Positions 17,154 through 25,568 of a DNA stretch of 64,000 nt are shown here, one piece after another. Made by a program: the position numbers and the translations under genes. The notes below the pieces were generated by a model, which worked only from the letters and a program-made list of their open reading frames with translations, was not told the DNA's origin and did not search any database. The DNA lies in the NCBI RefSeq assembly GCF_039524395.1, contig NZ_BAAAGO010000035.1. One strand, given 5' to 3'. Position 1 is the stretch's first letter; each line of letters begins with the position of its first letter. This DNA is from Micropruina glycogenica (GTDB taxonomy: Bacteria > Actinomycetota > Actinomycetes > Propionibacteriales > Propionibacteriaceae).

Positions 17154-17168
17154 TGGTATCTTGCAGGC

Positions 17169-17735
17169 ATGGGGACCCGCGACGCCGATACTGGTCGCCA
17201 ATCGATCATGCTCGCCGTGTGGCAACTGATCGCACACCACGGCATTGAGGCTGTTACCTTCAGGCGGGTGGCCGAGCGCGCTCACGTCTCTGTCGGGCGG
17301 ATCCAGCACCACTACGGAACGCGGGACGCACTGGTTCGCGCCGCCTGCGCAGCGATGATCGAAGGTGCCCACGCCCAGTACCAGGAACTTCCGGATGACC
17401 CATCGGCACGGCTCAAACACATTCTGCTGCACGCCCTGCCCGACTCACCCCGGGCACGTTTCGGCGCCAGTGTCTGGCACGCCTACCTGGCGAAGTCGGT
17501 CGACGACGCCGAGATCAGCCGCCTGCTGGCCGAGACCAAACGAGGTACCGAAGACGAATGCGTCCGGCTGATCAAGCTCTCTACACGACCACCCGGAGAC
17601 ATCGACGCCAGGATTGCCGCACGACGGCTGCTCGCCCTCGCCGACGGACTCACCGTCCGCGTGCTGATCGGCGACCTATCCGGTCGCGAAGCCCACGAGT
17701 TACTCGAATCCGAACTGGCCGCTCTCGGCCGTTAG
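17169..17735 (+). CDS. TetR family transcriptional regulator
   Basis: A 188-residue repressor-type protein. The N-terminal TetR HTH spans about residues 15-58 (FRRVAERAHVSVGRIQHHYG), followed by an all-helical ligand domain. The ATG at 17169 fits the usual 10-15 residues before the HTH. Divergent from the membrane-anchored hydrolase, with tandem dyads between them, so it probably controls both. The ligand is unknown. Confidence 0.9.
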   Translation: MGTRDADTGRQSIMLAVWQLIAHHGIEAVTFRRVAERAHVSVGRIQHHYGTRDALVRAACAAMIEGAHAQYQELPDDPSARLKHILLHALPDSPRARFGASVWHAYLAKSVDDAEISRLLAETKRGTEDECVRLIKLSTRPPGDIDARIAARRLLALADGLTVRVLIGDLSGREAHELLESELAALGR

Positions 17736-17807
17736 CAACGCCGAAGTGGGACACGCTCTCGAAGCACGCTGCTCGACCGTGAACGCTCCGGGCCGGTAGG
17801 CCCAACG

Positions 17808-18095
17808 TCAGGGATTGGTGGCGATGCCGTCAAGCCAGAGGGTGTCTGACTCGTCGCGTTGTGTTCCGGTGCTCGCGACGTGCTTGGGGTCGATGCCAGG
17901 GCCGTGCTTGATAACGTGCACGAGTGCCATGGCGTGGCCGCGGCCGAGTCCGTAGTCGGCGGCGAGCCAGGCGACGACGTCGTTGGCCTTCACCGACGGT
18001 CCGTCGAAGCCGCGTGCCTTGGCGATCTCGAGCAGCTCGCGAGGGGTGAGCCCCGTCTTCTTCTCGATGGTGTCGAGGTAGGCCTGGAATGACAT
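17808..18095 (-). CDS. DUF4287 family protein
   Basis: A 95-residue cytoplasmic protein. The sequence MSFQAYLDTIEKKTGLTPRE, then LAADYGLGRGHAMALVHVIKHG, is the standard DUF4287 pattern; the function of the family is not known. AAAGG lies at a good distance before the ATG. It lies 15 bases downstream of a small unknown gene on the same strand, probably one transcript. Confidence 0.85.
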   Translation of the reverse strand: MSFQAYLDTIEKKTGLTPRELLEIAKARGFDGPSVKANDVVAWLAADYGLGRGHAMALVHVIKHGPGIDPKHVASTGTQRDESDTLWLDGIATNP

Positions 18096-18110
18096 CGGGA
18101 CCTTTCTTGG

Positions 18111-18335
18111 TCAGTGGGCGGATTCGTCGGCAGGGCCGTGGGCCTGCCAGAGGGTGTCGAAGGCGCGGCTGGACGTTCGTGCCAGTTCATCGGGGTGACA
18201 TGCGCCCGAGGGCAGGAACGGCAGCCGGTTGACGGCCGGCGAAACCGACAGCCACAGCAGCTCTTCTGCTGCCTCGTCGGTGTCGTTGATGCGCAGCCGG
18301 TGGGCTGCTGTGAGGGCTTCGAGGTAACCAGCCAT
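18111..18335 (-). CDS. Small hypothetical protein
   Basis: A 74-residue protein with no signal peptide or membrane segment; two cysteine-free helices appear likely (GYLEALTAAHRLRIND, then AAEELLWLSVSP). I do not recognise a family. It is kept because it sits 15 bases upstream of the DUF4287 gene in the same direction and has normal high-GC codon use. The Shine-Dalgarno is weak. Confidence 0.5.
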   Translation of the reverse strand: MAGYLEALTAAHRLRINDTDEAAEELLWLSVSPAVNRLPFLPSGACHPDELARTSSRAFDTLWQAHGPADESAH

Positions 18336-18419
18336 GCATCTCGAAATGGGATCACGCTTCGTGCCGGGACGTCAGCGGTTCACATCTAAGCGGACTCCCT
18401 CTGTGGGCTTGGGTCAATC

Positions 18420-18456
18420 CGATCGTGGTCCCGGTGCTCGCCCGGGACCACGATCG
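18420..18456 (-). terminator. Perfect 15-bp hairpin downstream of hsp20
   Basis: Arms at 18420-18434 and 18442-18456 are perfect complements (CGATCGTGGTCCCGG on the left) around the 7-base loop TGCTCGC. For the minus-strand hsp20 transcript it falls after the last small gene, so termination is likely. There is no U-tract. The rest of 18336-18556 shows nothing else. Confidence 0.55.
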
Positions 18457-18556
18457 CGTGCTGCTTGCTGGACTGCCTGTTGTGGTGCCTGGTGGGCGAT
18501 GCGTCCTGCTGTGGGGACGCTTGCGGCATTGTGAATGTGGCAGTCGGGGCGAGCGG

Positions 18557-18748
18557 TCACACGTCGGATCGATGCAGTGGCGTGTGCCTGGCGTCTCCTT
18601 TCGTCGCGTTGGCGTCGTGGTTGTCGCGTTGCTCGGCCACGATCGTGTCGAAGGCAAGGCCGAGCAGTTCTGCATCGCTGCACATGAGGGTCAGGAACTC
18701 CTCACGAACTGAGCCGGACCAGTCTCCGCCGGCGCGCGCGGTGAGCAT
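18557..18748 (-). CDS. Small hypothetical protein after hsp20
   Basis: A 63-residue frame beginning 13 bases after the Hsp20 stop. Its core VREEFLTLMCSDAELLGLAFD, then TIVAEQ, looks like a helical protein, and a similar VRxEFxxIVA pattern occurs in small actinobacterial proteins. The charged tail has no pattern. It could be a real hsp20 operon member or chance; the codon pattern is only moderately convincing. Confidence 0.4.
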   Translation of the reverse strand: MLTARAGGDWSGSVREEFLTLMCSDAELLGLAFDTIVAEQRDNHDANATKGDARHTPLHRSDV

Positions 18749-18761
18749 GATGACCTGCCGT

Positions 18762-19193
18762 TCAGACGCTGATCGCCTGCCGGGGATGCTCGTTGTGCGC
18801 GATGGAGATTCGGCGCGGCTTGGCCTTCTCGGCGACCGGGATCTGCAGGGCTAGAACACCGGCGTCGTAACTGGCGTCGATTCTCTCGGTGTCGAGGTTG
18901 TCTCCCAGGATCAGTTGCCGGCTGAAGACTCCTCGCGGCTGCTCGGCGGCGATTAGTTCGGCGCCGTTGTCGCGGCTGGGGCGTTCGGCCCTGACGGTGA
19001 CCACATTGCGCTCGACATCGAGTTCAATCGAGTCCGGTGCGACGCCCGGCAAATCCAACTCGACGTAGAAGATGTCGCCGCTTCGCCAGGCGTCCATCGG
19101 CATCACCGAGGGCCGGGCGAGGGTGCCGTTGGTGCCGAGCATCTGTTGGGTCAGTCGGTCCAGTTCGCGAAACGGGTCAGTGCGCATCAGCAT
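18762..19193 (-). CDS. Hsp20 family small heat-shock protein
   Basis: ATP-independent holdase chaperone of 143 residues. The N-terminus is short (DPFRELDRLTQQMLG), the alpha-crystallin domain runs from about 40 to 125 (YVELDLPGVAPDSIELDVER), and the C-terminal anchor holds the I-x-I/V type motif. GGAAGG lies about 10 bases before the ATG. Divergent from an HspR-like MerR gene with inverted half-sites between them, so it is probably repressed by that regulator and released under heat or protein-folding stress. Confidence 0.93.
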   Translation of the reverse strand: MLMRTDPFRELDRLTQQMLGTNGTLARPSVMPMDAWRSGDIFYVELDLPGVAPDSIELDVERNVVTVRAERPSRDNGAELIAAEQPRGVFSRQLILGDNLDTERIDASYDAGVLALQIPVAEKAKPRRISIAHNEHPRQAISV

Positions 19194-19248
19194 CGTTGTT
19201 CAACCTTCCTTTCTGTTCTGTTTGATGCCTGCCGCCGCAGTGTCAGAT

Positions 19249-19278
19249 CTGTAGCGGGCGCTATAGATTTTTTATAGC
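19249..19278. promoter_or_regulatory. HAIR-like operator between hsp20 and its regulator
   Basis: GCTATA (19260-19265) and TATAGC (19273-19278) are perfect arms with a 7-base spacer, the same geometry as the HspR-binding HAIR element (CTTGAGT-N7-ACTCAAG) but with different arm sequence. A third half-site, CTGTAGC, lies at 19249-19255. Confidence 0.5.
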
Positions 19279-19331
19279 TCACGTGTCATGCTGAGGCAAG
19301 AGGCCACATCTACAAAAGGGGACTGATCCGA

Positions 19332-19625
19332 TTGGCGCATGCAGAGCTCGACCGCAGCCGCGGCGTGTACGGCATCTCGATCGCCGCCGAACTGGTCGGC
19401 ACTGGCACCCAGAACCTGCGCGCCTACGAGGCCCGCGGCCTGCTCACCCCTGGACGCACCGCCGGTGGCACCCGCCGATACAGCGCTGACGATCTCGACC
19501 GGCTGCGCAGGATCGGCGATCTACTGGAGGCCGGCCTCAACCTCGCCGGAGTGGCCATGGTGATGCAACTCCAAGACGAGAATCAAGAACTGCGCCAACA
19601 ATCCAACACAAAATCAGCACGATGA
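19332..19625 (+). CDS. MerR/HspR-like transcriptional regulator
   Basis: A 97-residue protein. The MerR winged HTH runs over residues 12-75 (YGISIAAELVGTGTQNLRAY, then EARGLLTPGRTAGGTRRYS), followed by a short coiled dimer helix (MVMQLQDENQELRQQ). This matches HspR-type repressors. The TTG start is supported by AAAGGGGAC at 19315-19323; no in-frame ATG fits. Divergent from hsp20, it probably binds the inverted half-sites between them. Confidence 0.88.
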   Translation: MAHAELDRSRGVYGISIAAELVGTGTQNLRAYEARGLLTPGRTAGGTRRYSADDLDRLRRIGDLLEAGLNLAGVAMVMQLQDENQELRQQSNTKSAR

Positions 19626-19827
19626 CAGCACCACCCGAAGCACCGTTGCGCCACGTTCCGGGTCATTCCTCAGCGCGTCACCGGGTGAACTGCCCGAGGG
19701 ATTGCGCGCTAGCGTCCGAAACGATCTGTTACCCCCCAAACTCGGTGTCGCGGGGGCGTCCGCACCTGGTTCGATGAAAGCAGGCGCACCGCCGACTCAC
19801 CACCACCAACGATGAGCGAGGCTCCCC

Positions 19828-20682
19828 ATGACCGACCTGTCGAACATTCCCGCCCAGAGCCAGCAATGGCCTGGCACCGACGCAGCCCTGACCCCTGCCG
19901 CCGACCACGGCGAAACCAGTTGGACGCCCCGCGGCCGGCTGACCGGCAAGCGTGCACTGGTCACCGGCGGGGATTCGGGCATCGGTCGTGCGGTGGCCGT
20001 GCTGTTCGCGCACGAAGGGGCCGACGTGGTGATCGCGTCGTTGCCCGAGGAGGAGGCGGACGCCGCCGAAACCGTCGCCCAGGTGGAGCGCATCGGCGGA
20101 CGCTGCCGGTCGATCGCCGGCGACCTGCGCACCGAGGACGCCTGCCGCGCACTGGCCCGCGAGGCCGTGGACGCTCTCGGCGGGCTCGACGTGCTGGTGT
20201 GCAACGCGGCCTACCAGATGACCTATGACGAACTCGAGCAGTTTCCGCCGGGCCAGTTGCAGCAGACCTTCGCCACCAACGTCTTCTCGACGTTCTGGTT
20301 GGTGCAGAACCTCGCCGGCGAGCTCGAGAACGGCGGCAACGTGATCGTCACCACGTCGATTCAGGCATACAGCCCCTCGACGCACCTGCTCGACTACGCC
20401 GCCACCAAGGCGGCCCTCAACAACCTCACCGTCAACCTCGCCGGTGACCTGGGCGCGCGAGGAATTCGCGTCAACGCCGTCGCGCCCGGCCCCATCTGGA
20501 CGCCGCTCATACCCGCCACCATGGCCCCCGACAAAGTGGAGGGGTTCGGGTCGGACACGCCCCTGGGCCGGGCGGGGCAGCCGGTGGAGGTGGCCGCAGC
20601 CTATGTGTTTCTCGCCTCTGACGAGGCCAGTTACGTCAGCGGCACCGTGTTGGGTGTCACCGGTGGCAAGCCGGTGTTCTGA
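19828..20682 (+). CDS. SDR family oxidoreductase
   Basis: NAD(P)-dependent short-chain dehydrogenase of 284 residues. TGGDSGIG (46-53) binds the cofactor, and the catalytic residues are Ser177 (TTSIQ), Tyr190 and Lys194 (YAATK). The roughly 40-residue N-terminal extension before the Rossmann fold is typical of the YghA/general-stress subgroup. The substrate is unknown. Its 3' end overlaps a small convergent frame. It lies near heat-shock genes, which may be incidental. Confidence 0.92.
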   Translation: MTDLSNIPAQSQQWPGTDAALTPAADHGETSWTPRGRLTGKRALVTGGDSGIGRAVAVLFAHEGADVVIASLPEEEADAAETVAQVERIGGRCRSIAGDLRTEDACRALAREAVDALGGLDVLVCNAAYQMTYDELEQFPPGQLQQTFATNVFSTFWLVQNLAGELENGGNVIVTTSIQAYSPSTHLLDYAATKAALNNLTVNLAGDLGARGIRVNAVAPGPIWTPLIPATMAPDKVEGFGSDTPLGRAGQPVEVAAAYVFLASDEASYVSGTVLGVTGGKPVF

Positions 20683-20854
20683 GGCGCCTACGACCGCACC
20701 CTCGATCGGTGACGTCGTCGTCACTGCCGTTCCACAACGAGAGTTGCTGCACGAGGTCGTCGGGCAGGCCGAGCGAGGCCGCGTCGACGGGCGTGCCGTC
20801 GGGCGACCAGAGCGGCCCTTGGCCGTAATCGGGCCAGAACTCGATCAACCTCAC
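20657..20854 (-). CDS. Small protein, probably C-terminally altered
   Basis: A 65-residue GTG-start frame beginning MRLIEFWPDYGQGPLW, then LGLPDDLVQQLSLWN. The part to about residue 43 looks like a conserved actinobacterial small protein. After LSLWNGSDDD the sequence turns into RGCGRRRLRTPACHR and ends overlapping the SDR 3' end, which suggests truncation. It follows the 20888-21769 gene by 33 bases on the same strand. Function unknown. Confidence 0.45.
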   Translation of the reverse strand: MRLIEFWPDYGQGPLWSPDGTPVDAASLGLPDDLVQQLSLWNGSDDDVTDRGCGRRRLRTPACHR

Positions 20855-20887
20855 TCGGCTCAGTCCGCCGCCCCGGGCCCCCCGGTT

Positions 20888-21769
20888 CTACCGGCGTCGT
20901 TCCGCCCACTGTTCGGGGTCGGACGCGTAGCCCGCGCGCTGCTGCTCGTCGGGCGTGATCAGCCGACCGGCCCGCAGCCGGGCCAGCACCTCGAGCCGCA
21001 CGGCCAGTACACGCGCCGCGGAGCGCTGCATGGCCTCGGGGCCGGTCTTCGCCCACCACTGGTCGAGGGCGCGCAACACCTCGGACGAGTCGCTCGGGTC
21101 GATCAGGTCGCCGGTCAGCCGTACGGCGCCCGATTGGTGTCCGGCCCGGTCGGCCCGCAGCGCGAACCCGCCCAGCGCCAGCGCGACCAGGCCGGCCAGC
21201 ACGAACAGCGCGAGCCCCGCGAGGGCCGGCAGGGCGGCGGTGATGCCGACCTCGCCCCAGCGAAAGATGAACACCGCCGCGGCCGCCAGCAGCCACAGGC
21301 CGCCGAAGCCCAGGTGAATGCCCGCGGGTACGCGCGAGCCCCACAACGACCCGTTGGCTCGGCGCGGTTCGAGCCAGCACAGCAGCGCGGCCGAGGTGAG
21401 GGCGAGAGCGCCGGCGGGCAGCATCACGTCCCGCAGGGCGAGGGCGCTGGTGCGCGGGGTGCTGAGCAGGGCCACCGCCACGACACCCGCTACCAGGGCC
21501 ATCGCCAAGGCCGCCCGATGCAGCGTTGTGGACGGACGCACGCGCGGGGCGCTCGGGTCGCGGCGCTGGTTCGCCGCCTCGACAGCCTCGGCGCGGGCAC
21601 GCTCATGGGCCGCGCGTGTACGAGGGTCGGAGGCCAGAACGGCGACGCGCCACGAGTCTTCGATCGCGGCTTTGCCGTCGCGATAGTCGGCGTCGAACAG
21701 AATGAGGTCGATGCGACCGAGGGTGCGCTCGTCCATGCCGGTCACCGAGCGGTGCTGGGCTCCGGCCAT
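20888..21769 (-). CDS. Membrane protein of unknown function
   Basis: A 293-residue protein. A hydrophilic N-terminal region (about 1-80) contains many Arg/Ala residues, five hydrophobic segments follow at about 85-210, and a soluble C-terminal tail is rich in charged residues (VLRALDQWWAKTG, then ARVLAVRLEVLARL). I do not recognise the family. GAGAGGGG precedes the ATG at 21769; a longer start would enter the regulatory gap before the LacI gene. Confidence 0.7.
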   Translation of the reverse strand: MAGAQHRSVTGMDERTLGRIDLILFDADYRDGKAAIEDSWRVAVLASDPRTRAAHERARAEAVEAANQRRDPSAPRVRPSTTLHRAALAMALVAGVVAVALLSTPRTSALALRDVMLPAGALALTSAALLCWLEPRRANGSLWGSRVPAGIHLGFGGLWLLAAAAVFIFRWGEVGITAALPALAGLALFVLAGLVALALGGFALRADRAGHQSGAVRLTGDLIDPSDSSEVLRALDQWWAKTGPEAMQRSAARVLAVRLEVLARLRAGRLITPDEQQRAGYASDPEQWAERRR

Positions 21770-21967
21770 GGTGCCCCTCTCGCGCAATGAAGGTGACGGA
21801 CGTCTCACGTGGCCCCCAGCGTAGGCGCGCATTCTGATGGTGTCACCGCCGGCGAGTCATCGGGCAGTTGAGGGTGTCGACACCGCCGGGCACGACAGTG
21901 TTGATCCGACCACCACAGACGGGGGTCAGACCAACACTCTCGTTCACAGCTCCCAGTCGTCCACATG

Positions 21968-21981
21968 CTGACACGTGTCAG
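21968..21981. promoter_or_regulatory. LacI operator 1
   Basis: CTGACACGTGTCAG is a perfect 14-bp palindrome with a central CG, the form used by LacI-family repressors. It lies 66 bases before the LacI start. Confidence 0.6.
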
Positions 21982-22014
21982 TGTGACTATTGCCCGCGCG
22001 CCCTCGCGGCCGCT

Positions 22015-22030
22015 ACTTTCACGTGTAAGT
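22015..22030. promoter_or_regulatory. LacI operator 2
   Basis: ACTTTCACGTGTAAGT is palindromic in 14 of 16 positions and shares the CACGTG centre of operator 1, 48 bases away. It ends just before the GGAGGAGG ribosome-binding site, so a bound repressor here would block transcription of its own operon. Confidence 0.55.
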
Positions 22031-22046
22031 CGATGGAGGAGGATCG

Positions 22047-23045
22047 GTGGCGGGCAAACGCAGCACCAGCGTCGACGTGGCTCGTCGCGCCGGCGTCTCG
22101 CGGGCCACGGTCAGCTACGTGCTCAACGACCGCACCGACCAGTCGATACCCGAGGCCACCCGCGACCGGGTGCTGGCCGCCGCCCGCGACCTGGGCTACG
22201 TGCCGAACGCGGCCTCGCGGGCGCTGCGGGGCGGAAAGTCACGACTGGTGATGCTGGTGAACGCGGGCACGCCGTGGAGCACCAACATCACCGACATCGA
22301 AGATCGGTTGACCGCCGACGTGGCCGCGTCGGGCCGCTCGCTCGTGGTGTGGCGCCGCCCCGGTCCCGACGAACTCGGCGTCACATTGGCCAACCTCGAG
22401 CCCTGCGCGCTGCTCACCATGGACGCCCTCAGCCCGGCCGAGCGGCAGGTGCTCGAGGTGGTCGGGGTGCCCCTGGTCGAGGCCGTGGCGGGTCGGCCCG
22501 ACGCGTCGCCGCTGATGCAGGCCGAGCGGCTCGTCGCAGCCGGCCACCGGCGGCTCGGCTACCTGACCACCAGCCAACCCGCGTTGCGCCGGTTCGCCGA
22601 GCCGCGCACCGACGGCTTTCTGGACGCCTGCCGCCGGCTGGGGTTGCCGGCGCCGCAGGTCGCCGAGGTGCCCGGCGGGCTGGCCGTGAGCGTGTCGGCG
22701 ATCGCCACGCTGCTCGACGGTTGGCTGAGCGGCCCGGAGCCGGTGACGGCTGTGGCCTGCTTCAACGACGTGCACGCCGCCGCCTGCCTGGCCGCGGCGG
22801 CGGACAAAGGCATACGGGTGCCAGAGGTGCTGTCGGTGATCGGACTGGACGACGACGTGCTCGCGCCGCTCACCCGGCCTGCCCTCACCACGGTGCGGCT
22901 CGACCCGCTCGGCTTCGCCGATCACCTGTGGGCCCGCGCCCTGCACCGGCTCGGCGAGGGCGCCGAACCGACTGACTTCGCACCTGCCGTCCGGCTGGTG
23001 GAGCGGGCCAGTGTCGGCCCCGTAGCGTCGAAGGAGACTCGATGA
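22047..23045 (+). CDS. LacI family transcriptional regulator
   Basis: A 332-residue repressor. The N-terminal HTH with hinge (TSVDVARRAGVSRATVSYVL, about 7-26, then YVPNAASRALRGG) is followed by a periplasmic-binding-like sugar domain. The GTG start follows GGAGGAGG at 22035-22042. It is the first gene of a four-gene operon in which each stop overlaps the next start (ATGA). It is probably autoregulated through the two CACGTG palindromes. The inducer is unknown, likely a sugar or sugar acid. Confidence 0.93.
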   Translation: MAGKRSTSVDVARRAGVSRATVSYVLNDRTDQSIPEATRDRVLAAARDLGYVPNAASRALRGGKSRLVMLVNAGTPWSTNITDIEDRLTADVAASGRSLVVWRRPGPDELGVTLANLEPCALLTMDALSPAERQVLEVVGVPLVEAVAGRPDASPLMQAERLVAAGHRRLGYLTTSQPALRRFAEPRTDGFLDACRRLGLPAPQVAEVPGGLAVSVSAIATLLDGWLSGPEPVTAVACFNDVHAAACLAAAADKGIRVPEVLSVIGLDDDVLAPLTRPALTTVRLDPLGFADHLWARALHRLGEGAEPTDFAPAVRLVERASVGPVASKETR

Positions 23046-23530
23046 GCACAGACGTACCCGACCTGACCCGGTTCGGCCCCGACGAGGCCTGGCGGCTGGG
23101 CAGCAGGCTGGTCGAGGCGTGCCGCAGATGCGCCCTGCCGGTGGCGATCGACGTTCGGCTGGGCGCGCAGCAGGTGTTTCACGCCGCTCTGCCCGGCAGC
23201 AGCGCCGACAACGATCGGTGGGCCAGCCGCAAGGGACGCATCGCGTGGCACTTCGGGCTGCCGTCGCTCGAGGTGTGGCGGCGCTACGTGGGCGACGACG
23301 GTGACCCGATGGCGTTTCTGACGGCGTTCGCGCTGCCGGTCGACAAGTACTTTCCCGCCGGCGGGGCCGTGCCGATCACCGTCGGGGGAGCGGTGGTCGG
23401 CGTGCTGGCGGTCTCGGGCCTCGAATCGTCCGAAGACCACGCGTTGGCAGTGGCGGCCGTGCGCGAACTGGCGAACGACGCCGAACAGAGCAACGAATCC
23501 GAACCTCGCAACGAAGGAGTGGGCGAATGA
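23042..23530 (+). CDS. UPF0303 / GlcG-HbpS fold protein
   Basis: A 162-residue cytoplasmic protein of the UPF0303 (heme-degrading-domain-like) family. It has the family pattern AIDVRLGAQQVFHAALPGSS, then DNDRWASRKGRI, and a glycine-rich segment GGAVPITVGGAVVGVLAVSG. Members of this fold occur in sugar and polyol operons, and related HbpS binds heme; no biochemical role is certain. It overlaps both neighbours by ATGA, so it is translated together with the LacI regulator and the dehydrogenase. Confidence 0.85.
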   Translation: MSTDVPDLTRFGPDEAWRLGSRLVEACRRCALPVAIDVRLGAQQVFHAALPGSSADNDRWASRKGRIAWHFGLPSLEVWRRYVGDDGDPMAFLTAFALPVDKYFPAGGAVPITVGGAVVGVLAVSGLESSEDHALAVAAVRELANDAEQSNESEPRNEGVGE

Positions 23531-24678
23531 CCAACCAGACACCACGCACGGGCCGGGTCGGGGTGGGGCTGATCGGCGCCGGCATGATCAGCGACACCTA
23601 CCTCGACAACCTGACCAGCTTTCCCGACGTCGAGGTGCTCATGGTGAGCGACCGCGACGTGCCGCGCGCCCAGGCGCAGGCGCAGAAGCACGGCGTGCCG
23701 GCCTGGGGCGGCGCCGACGACGTGTTGGCCCACCCCGACATCGAACTCGTGGTGAACCTGACCATTCCCGCTGTGCATGCGCAGGTGTCGTCGGCCGCGA
23801 TCGCCGCGGGCAAGCACGTGTGGTCTGAGAAGCCGCTCGGCATCACCCGCGAGTCCGCTCGTCAGGTGCTGGACGACGCCGCCCGCGCCGGGCTGCTGGT
23901 GGGCGTGGCGCCCGACACCCTGCTCGGCCCGGGCTTTCAGACCGCTCGCCGGGCGATCGAGCGCGGCGACATCGGCGTGCCGCTGTCGGCGCAGACCGTG
24001 TTTCAGTACCCCGGGCCCGACCTGTTTCACCCCAACCCCGAGTTCTTGTTCGCCGCCGGCGCGGGGCCGCTGTTCGACATCGGCCCCTACTACCTGACCG
24101 CGTTGGCGCACCTGTTCGGCTCATACGCCACCGTTGCGGCGGTGGGCGTCAAGGGTCGTGAGACGCGCCGGGTGCAGGCCGGTGACCGGGCGGGCACCGA
24201 GTTCGTCGTCGAGGCGCCCACCCTGGTGCAGGCCATCGCGTCGTTCACCGGCGGCCAGGTGGCGCAGAACCTGTTCAGTTTCGACTCGCCGATGGCGCGC
24301 ATGGGCTATGTCGAGATCACCGGCACCGAGGGCACGCTGCTGGTGCCCGACCCCAACCTGTTCGGCGGTGCGGTGCGGCTCACCCACCCGGTCACCCTGG
24401 CCACGGTGCAGAGCGAGACCGAATGGCTCGACGTGCCCGTGCCCGACGAGACCTACGGCCGCGGCGCGGGCGCGCTCGACCTGGCCCGCTGCATTCGCGG
24501 CGGGGGTGAGCCGATCGCGTCGGGTGAACTGGGCTACCACGTGCTCGACGTGATGGCCTCGATCGAAGAGTCGATCGCGAGCGGGCAGACCGTCCGGTTG
24601 GCCAGCAGCACCGCGCCGGTGCCGCTGCTGCCCGAAGGTTGGGATCCCCACGAGGACACGTTGGGGGCAGGGGCATGA
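23527..24678 (+). CDS. Gfo/Idh/MocA family oxidoreductase
   Basis: NAD(P)-dependent sugar or inositol dehydrogenase-type enzyme of 383 residues. The Rossmann motif is GLIGAG (14-19), the cofactor/catalytic EKP lies at 101-103 (SEKPLGI), and the C-terminal alpha/beta domain binds substrate (FDIGPYYLTALAHLFG holds the family His/Tyr region). Third gene of the LacI operon. The substrate is unknown; operon context suggests oxidation of a sugar or uronate derivative. Confidence 0.92.
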   Translation: MTNQTPRTGRVGVGLIGAGMISDTYLDNLTSFPDVEVLMVSDRDVPRAQAQAQKHGVPAWGGADDVLAHPDIELVVNLTIPAVHAQVSSAAIAAGKHVWSEKPLGITRESARQVLDDAARAGLLVGVAPDTLLGPGFQTARRAIERGDIGVPLSAQTVFQYPGPDLFHPNPEFLFAAGAGPLFDIGPYYLTALAHLFGSYATVAAVGVKGRETRRVQAGDRAGTEFVVEAPTLVQAIASFTGGQVAQNLFSFDSPMARMGYVEITGTEGTLLVPDPNLFGGAVRLTHPVTLATVQSETEWLDVPVPDETYGRGAGALDLARCIRGGGEPIASGELGYHVLDVMASIEESIASGQTVRLASSTAPVPLLPEGWDPHEDTLGAGA

Positions 24679-25568
24679 CCATTCGCCAGGGCGCCCGGCA
24701 GTTGGCCACCGGGCAGCGGTCACGGTTGCACGTGCTGCACGTCGATTCGGGTGAGGACGTGGTGATCGCCGAGTCGGGTTCGCTGTTGTTCGAGGCGCCC
24801 AACTGGACCCCCGACGGTGCCTGGCTGCTGGTGAACGGCGACGGCGGACTGTTCCGGGTGGCGCCGTCCGGCGGTGGCCTGGTGCCGGTCGGGCTGGGCG
24901 ACGTGCCCGGCATCAACAACGACCACGTGCTCAGCCCTGATGGTTCGTCGGTGTTCGTGTCGGCGTTCGACGGGCACCTGTACGAGGTGGTGCTGGCCAC
25001 GGGCGAATCGCGCCGGGTGAGCAACGACCGGGGCGACCACTTCATGCACTTTCTGCATGGAGTGTCGCCCGACGGGCAGACGCTGGCTTACATCGGGCTG
25101 CAGATCGAGCCGGACGGTTCGGTGCTCACCAACGTGTGGACGATTCCCGCCGCCGGCGGCATCGATGTGCAGTTGACCGACGACCGGTACCCCGACGACG
25201 GCTCCGAGTACAGCCCCGACGGCGCGTGGATCTACTTCAACTCAGAACGCGGATCGTCCACGCCCGGCCACGCGCAACTGTTTCGCATGGCCATCGACGG
25301 CTCGAACGTGCAACAACTCACCGACGACGAACGGGTGAACTGGTTTCCGCACCCCTCGCCCGACGGCAGCCGCATCGCCTTCGTCAGCTTTCCGCCGGGC
25401 ACGCTGGGCCACCCGGCCGATCTGCCCGTGCTGCTGCGGCTGATCGAGGCCGACGGCACTGTGCGCGACCTGATCAGCCTGTTCGGCGGGCAGGGCACCA
25501 TCAACGTGGCCAGTTGGGCCCCGGACGGCCGTCGGTTGGCGTACGTGGACTACCCGATTGAAGGCTGA
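24675..25568 (+). CDS. TolB/PD40-type beta-propeller protein
   Basis: A 297-residue protein with repeated propeller blades, each with an SPDG/TPDG turn (WTPDGAWLLV, LSPDGSSVFV, VSPDGQTLAY, YSPDGAWIYF, PSPDGSRIAF, WAPDGRRLAY). There is no signal peptide, so it is cytoplasmic, unlike TolB. Cytoplasmic propellers of this size near sugar genes can resemble oligogalacturonate lyase; the His-rich loop DHFMHFLHG would suit metal or substrate binding. Fourth and last gene of the ATGA-coupled operon. Confidence 0.82.
   Translation: MTIRQGARQLATGQRSRLHVLHVDSGEDVVIAESGSLLFEAPNWTPDGAWLLVNGDGGLFRVAPSGGGLVPVGLGDVPGINNDHVLSPDGSSVFVSAFDGHLYEVVLATGESRRVSNDRGDHFMHFLHGVSPDGQTLAYIGLQIEPDGSVLTNVWTIPAAGGIDVQLTDDRYPDDGSEYSPDGAWIYFNSERGSSTPGHAQLFRMAIDGSNVQQLTDDERVNWFPHPSPDGSRIAFVSFPPGTLGHPADLPVLLRLIEADGTVRDLISLFGGQGTINVASWAPDGRRLAYVDYPIEG

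Noticed and set aside
18352..18675. 107-codon minus-strand frame downstream of hsp20
   Set aside because: It spans the perfect 15-bp terminator-like hairpin and has low-complexity Thr/Arg/Pro content; an alternative small frame at 18557-18748 fits the operon better.
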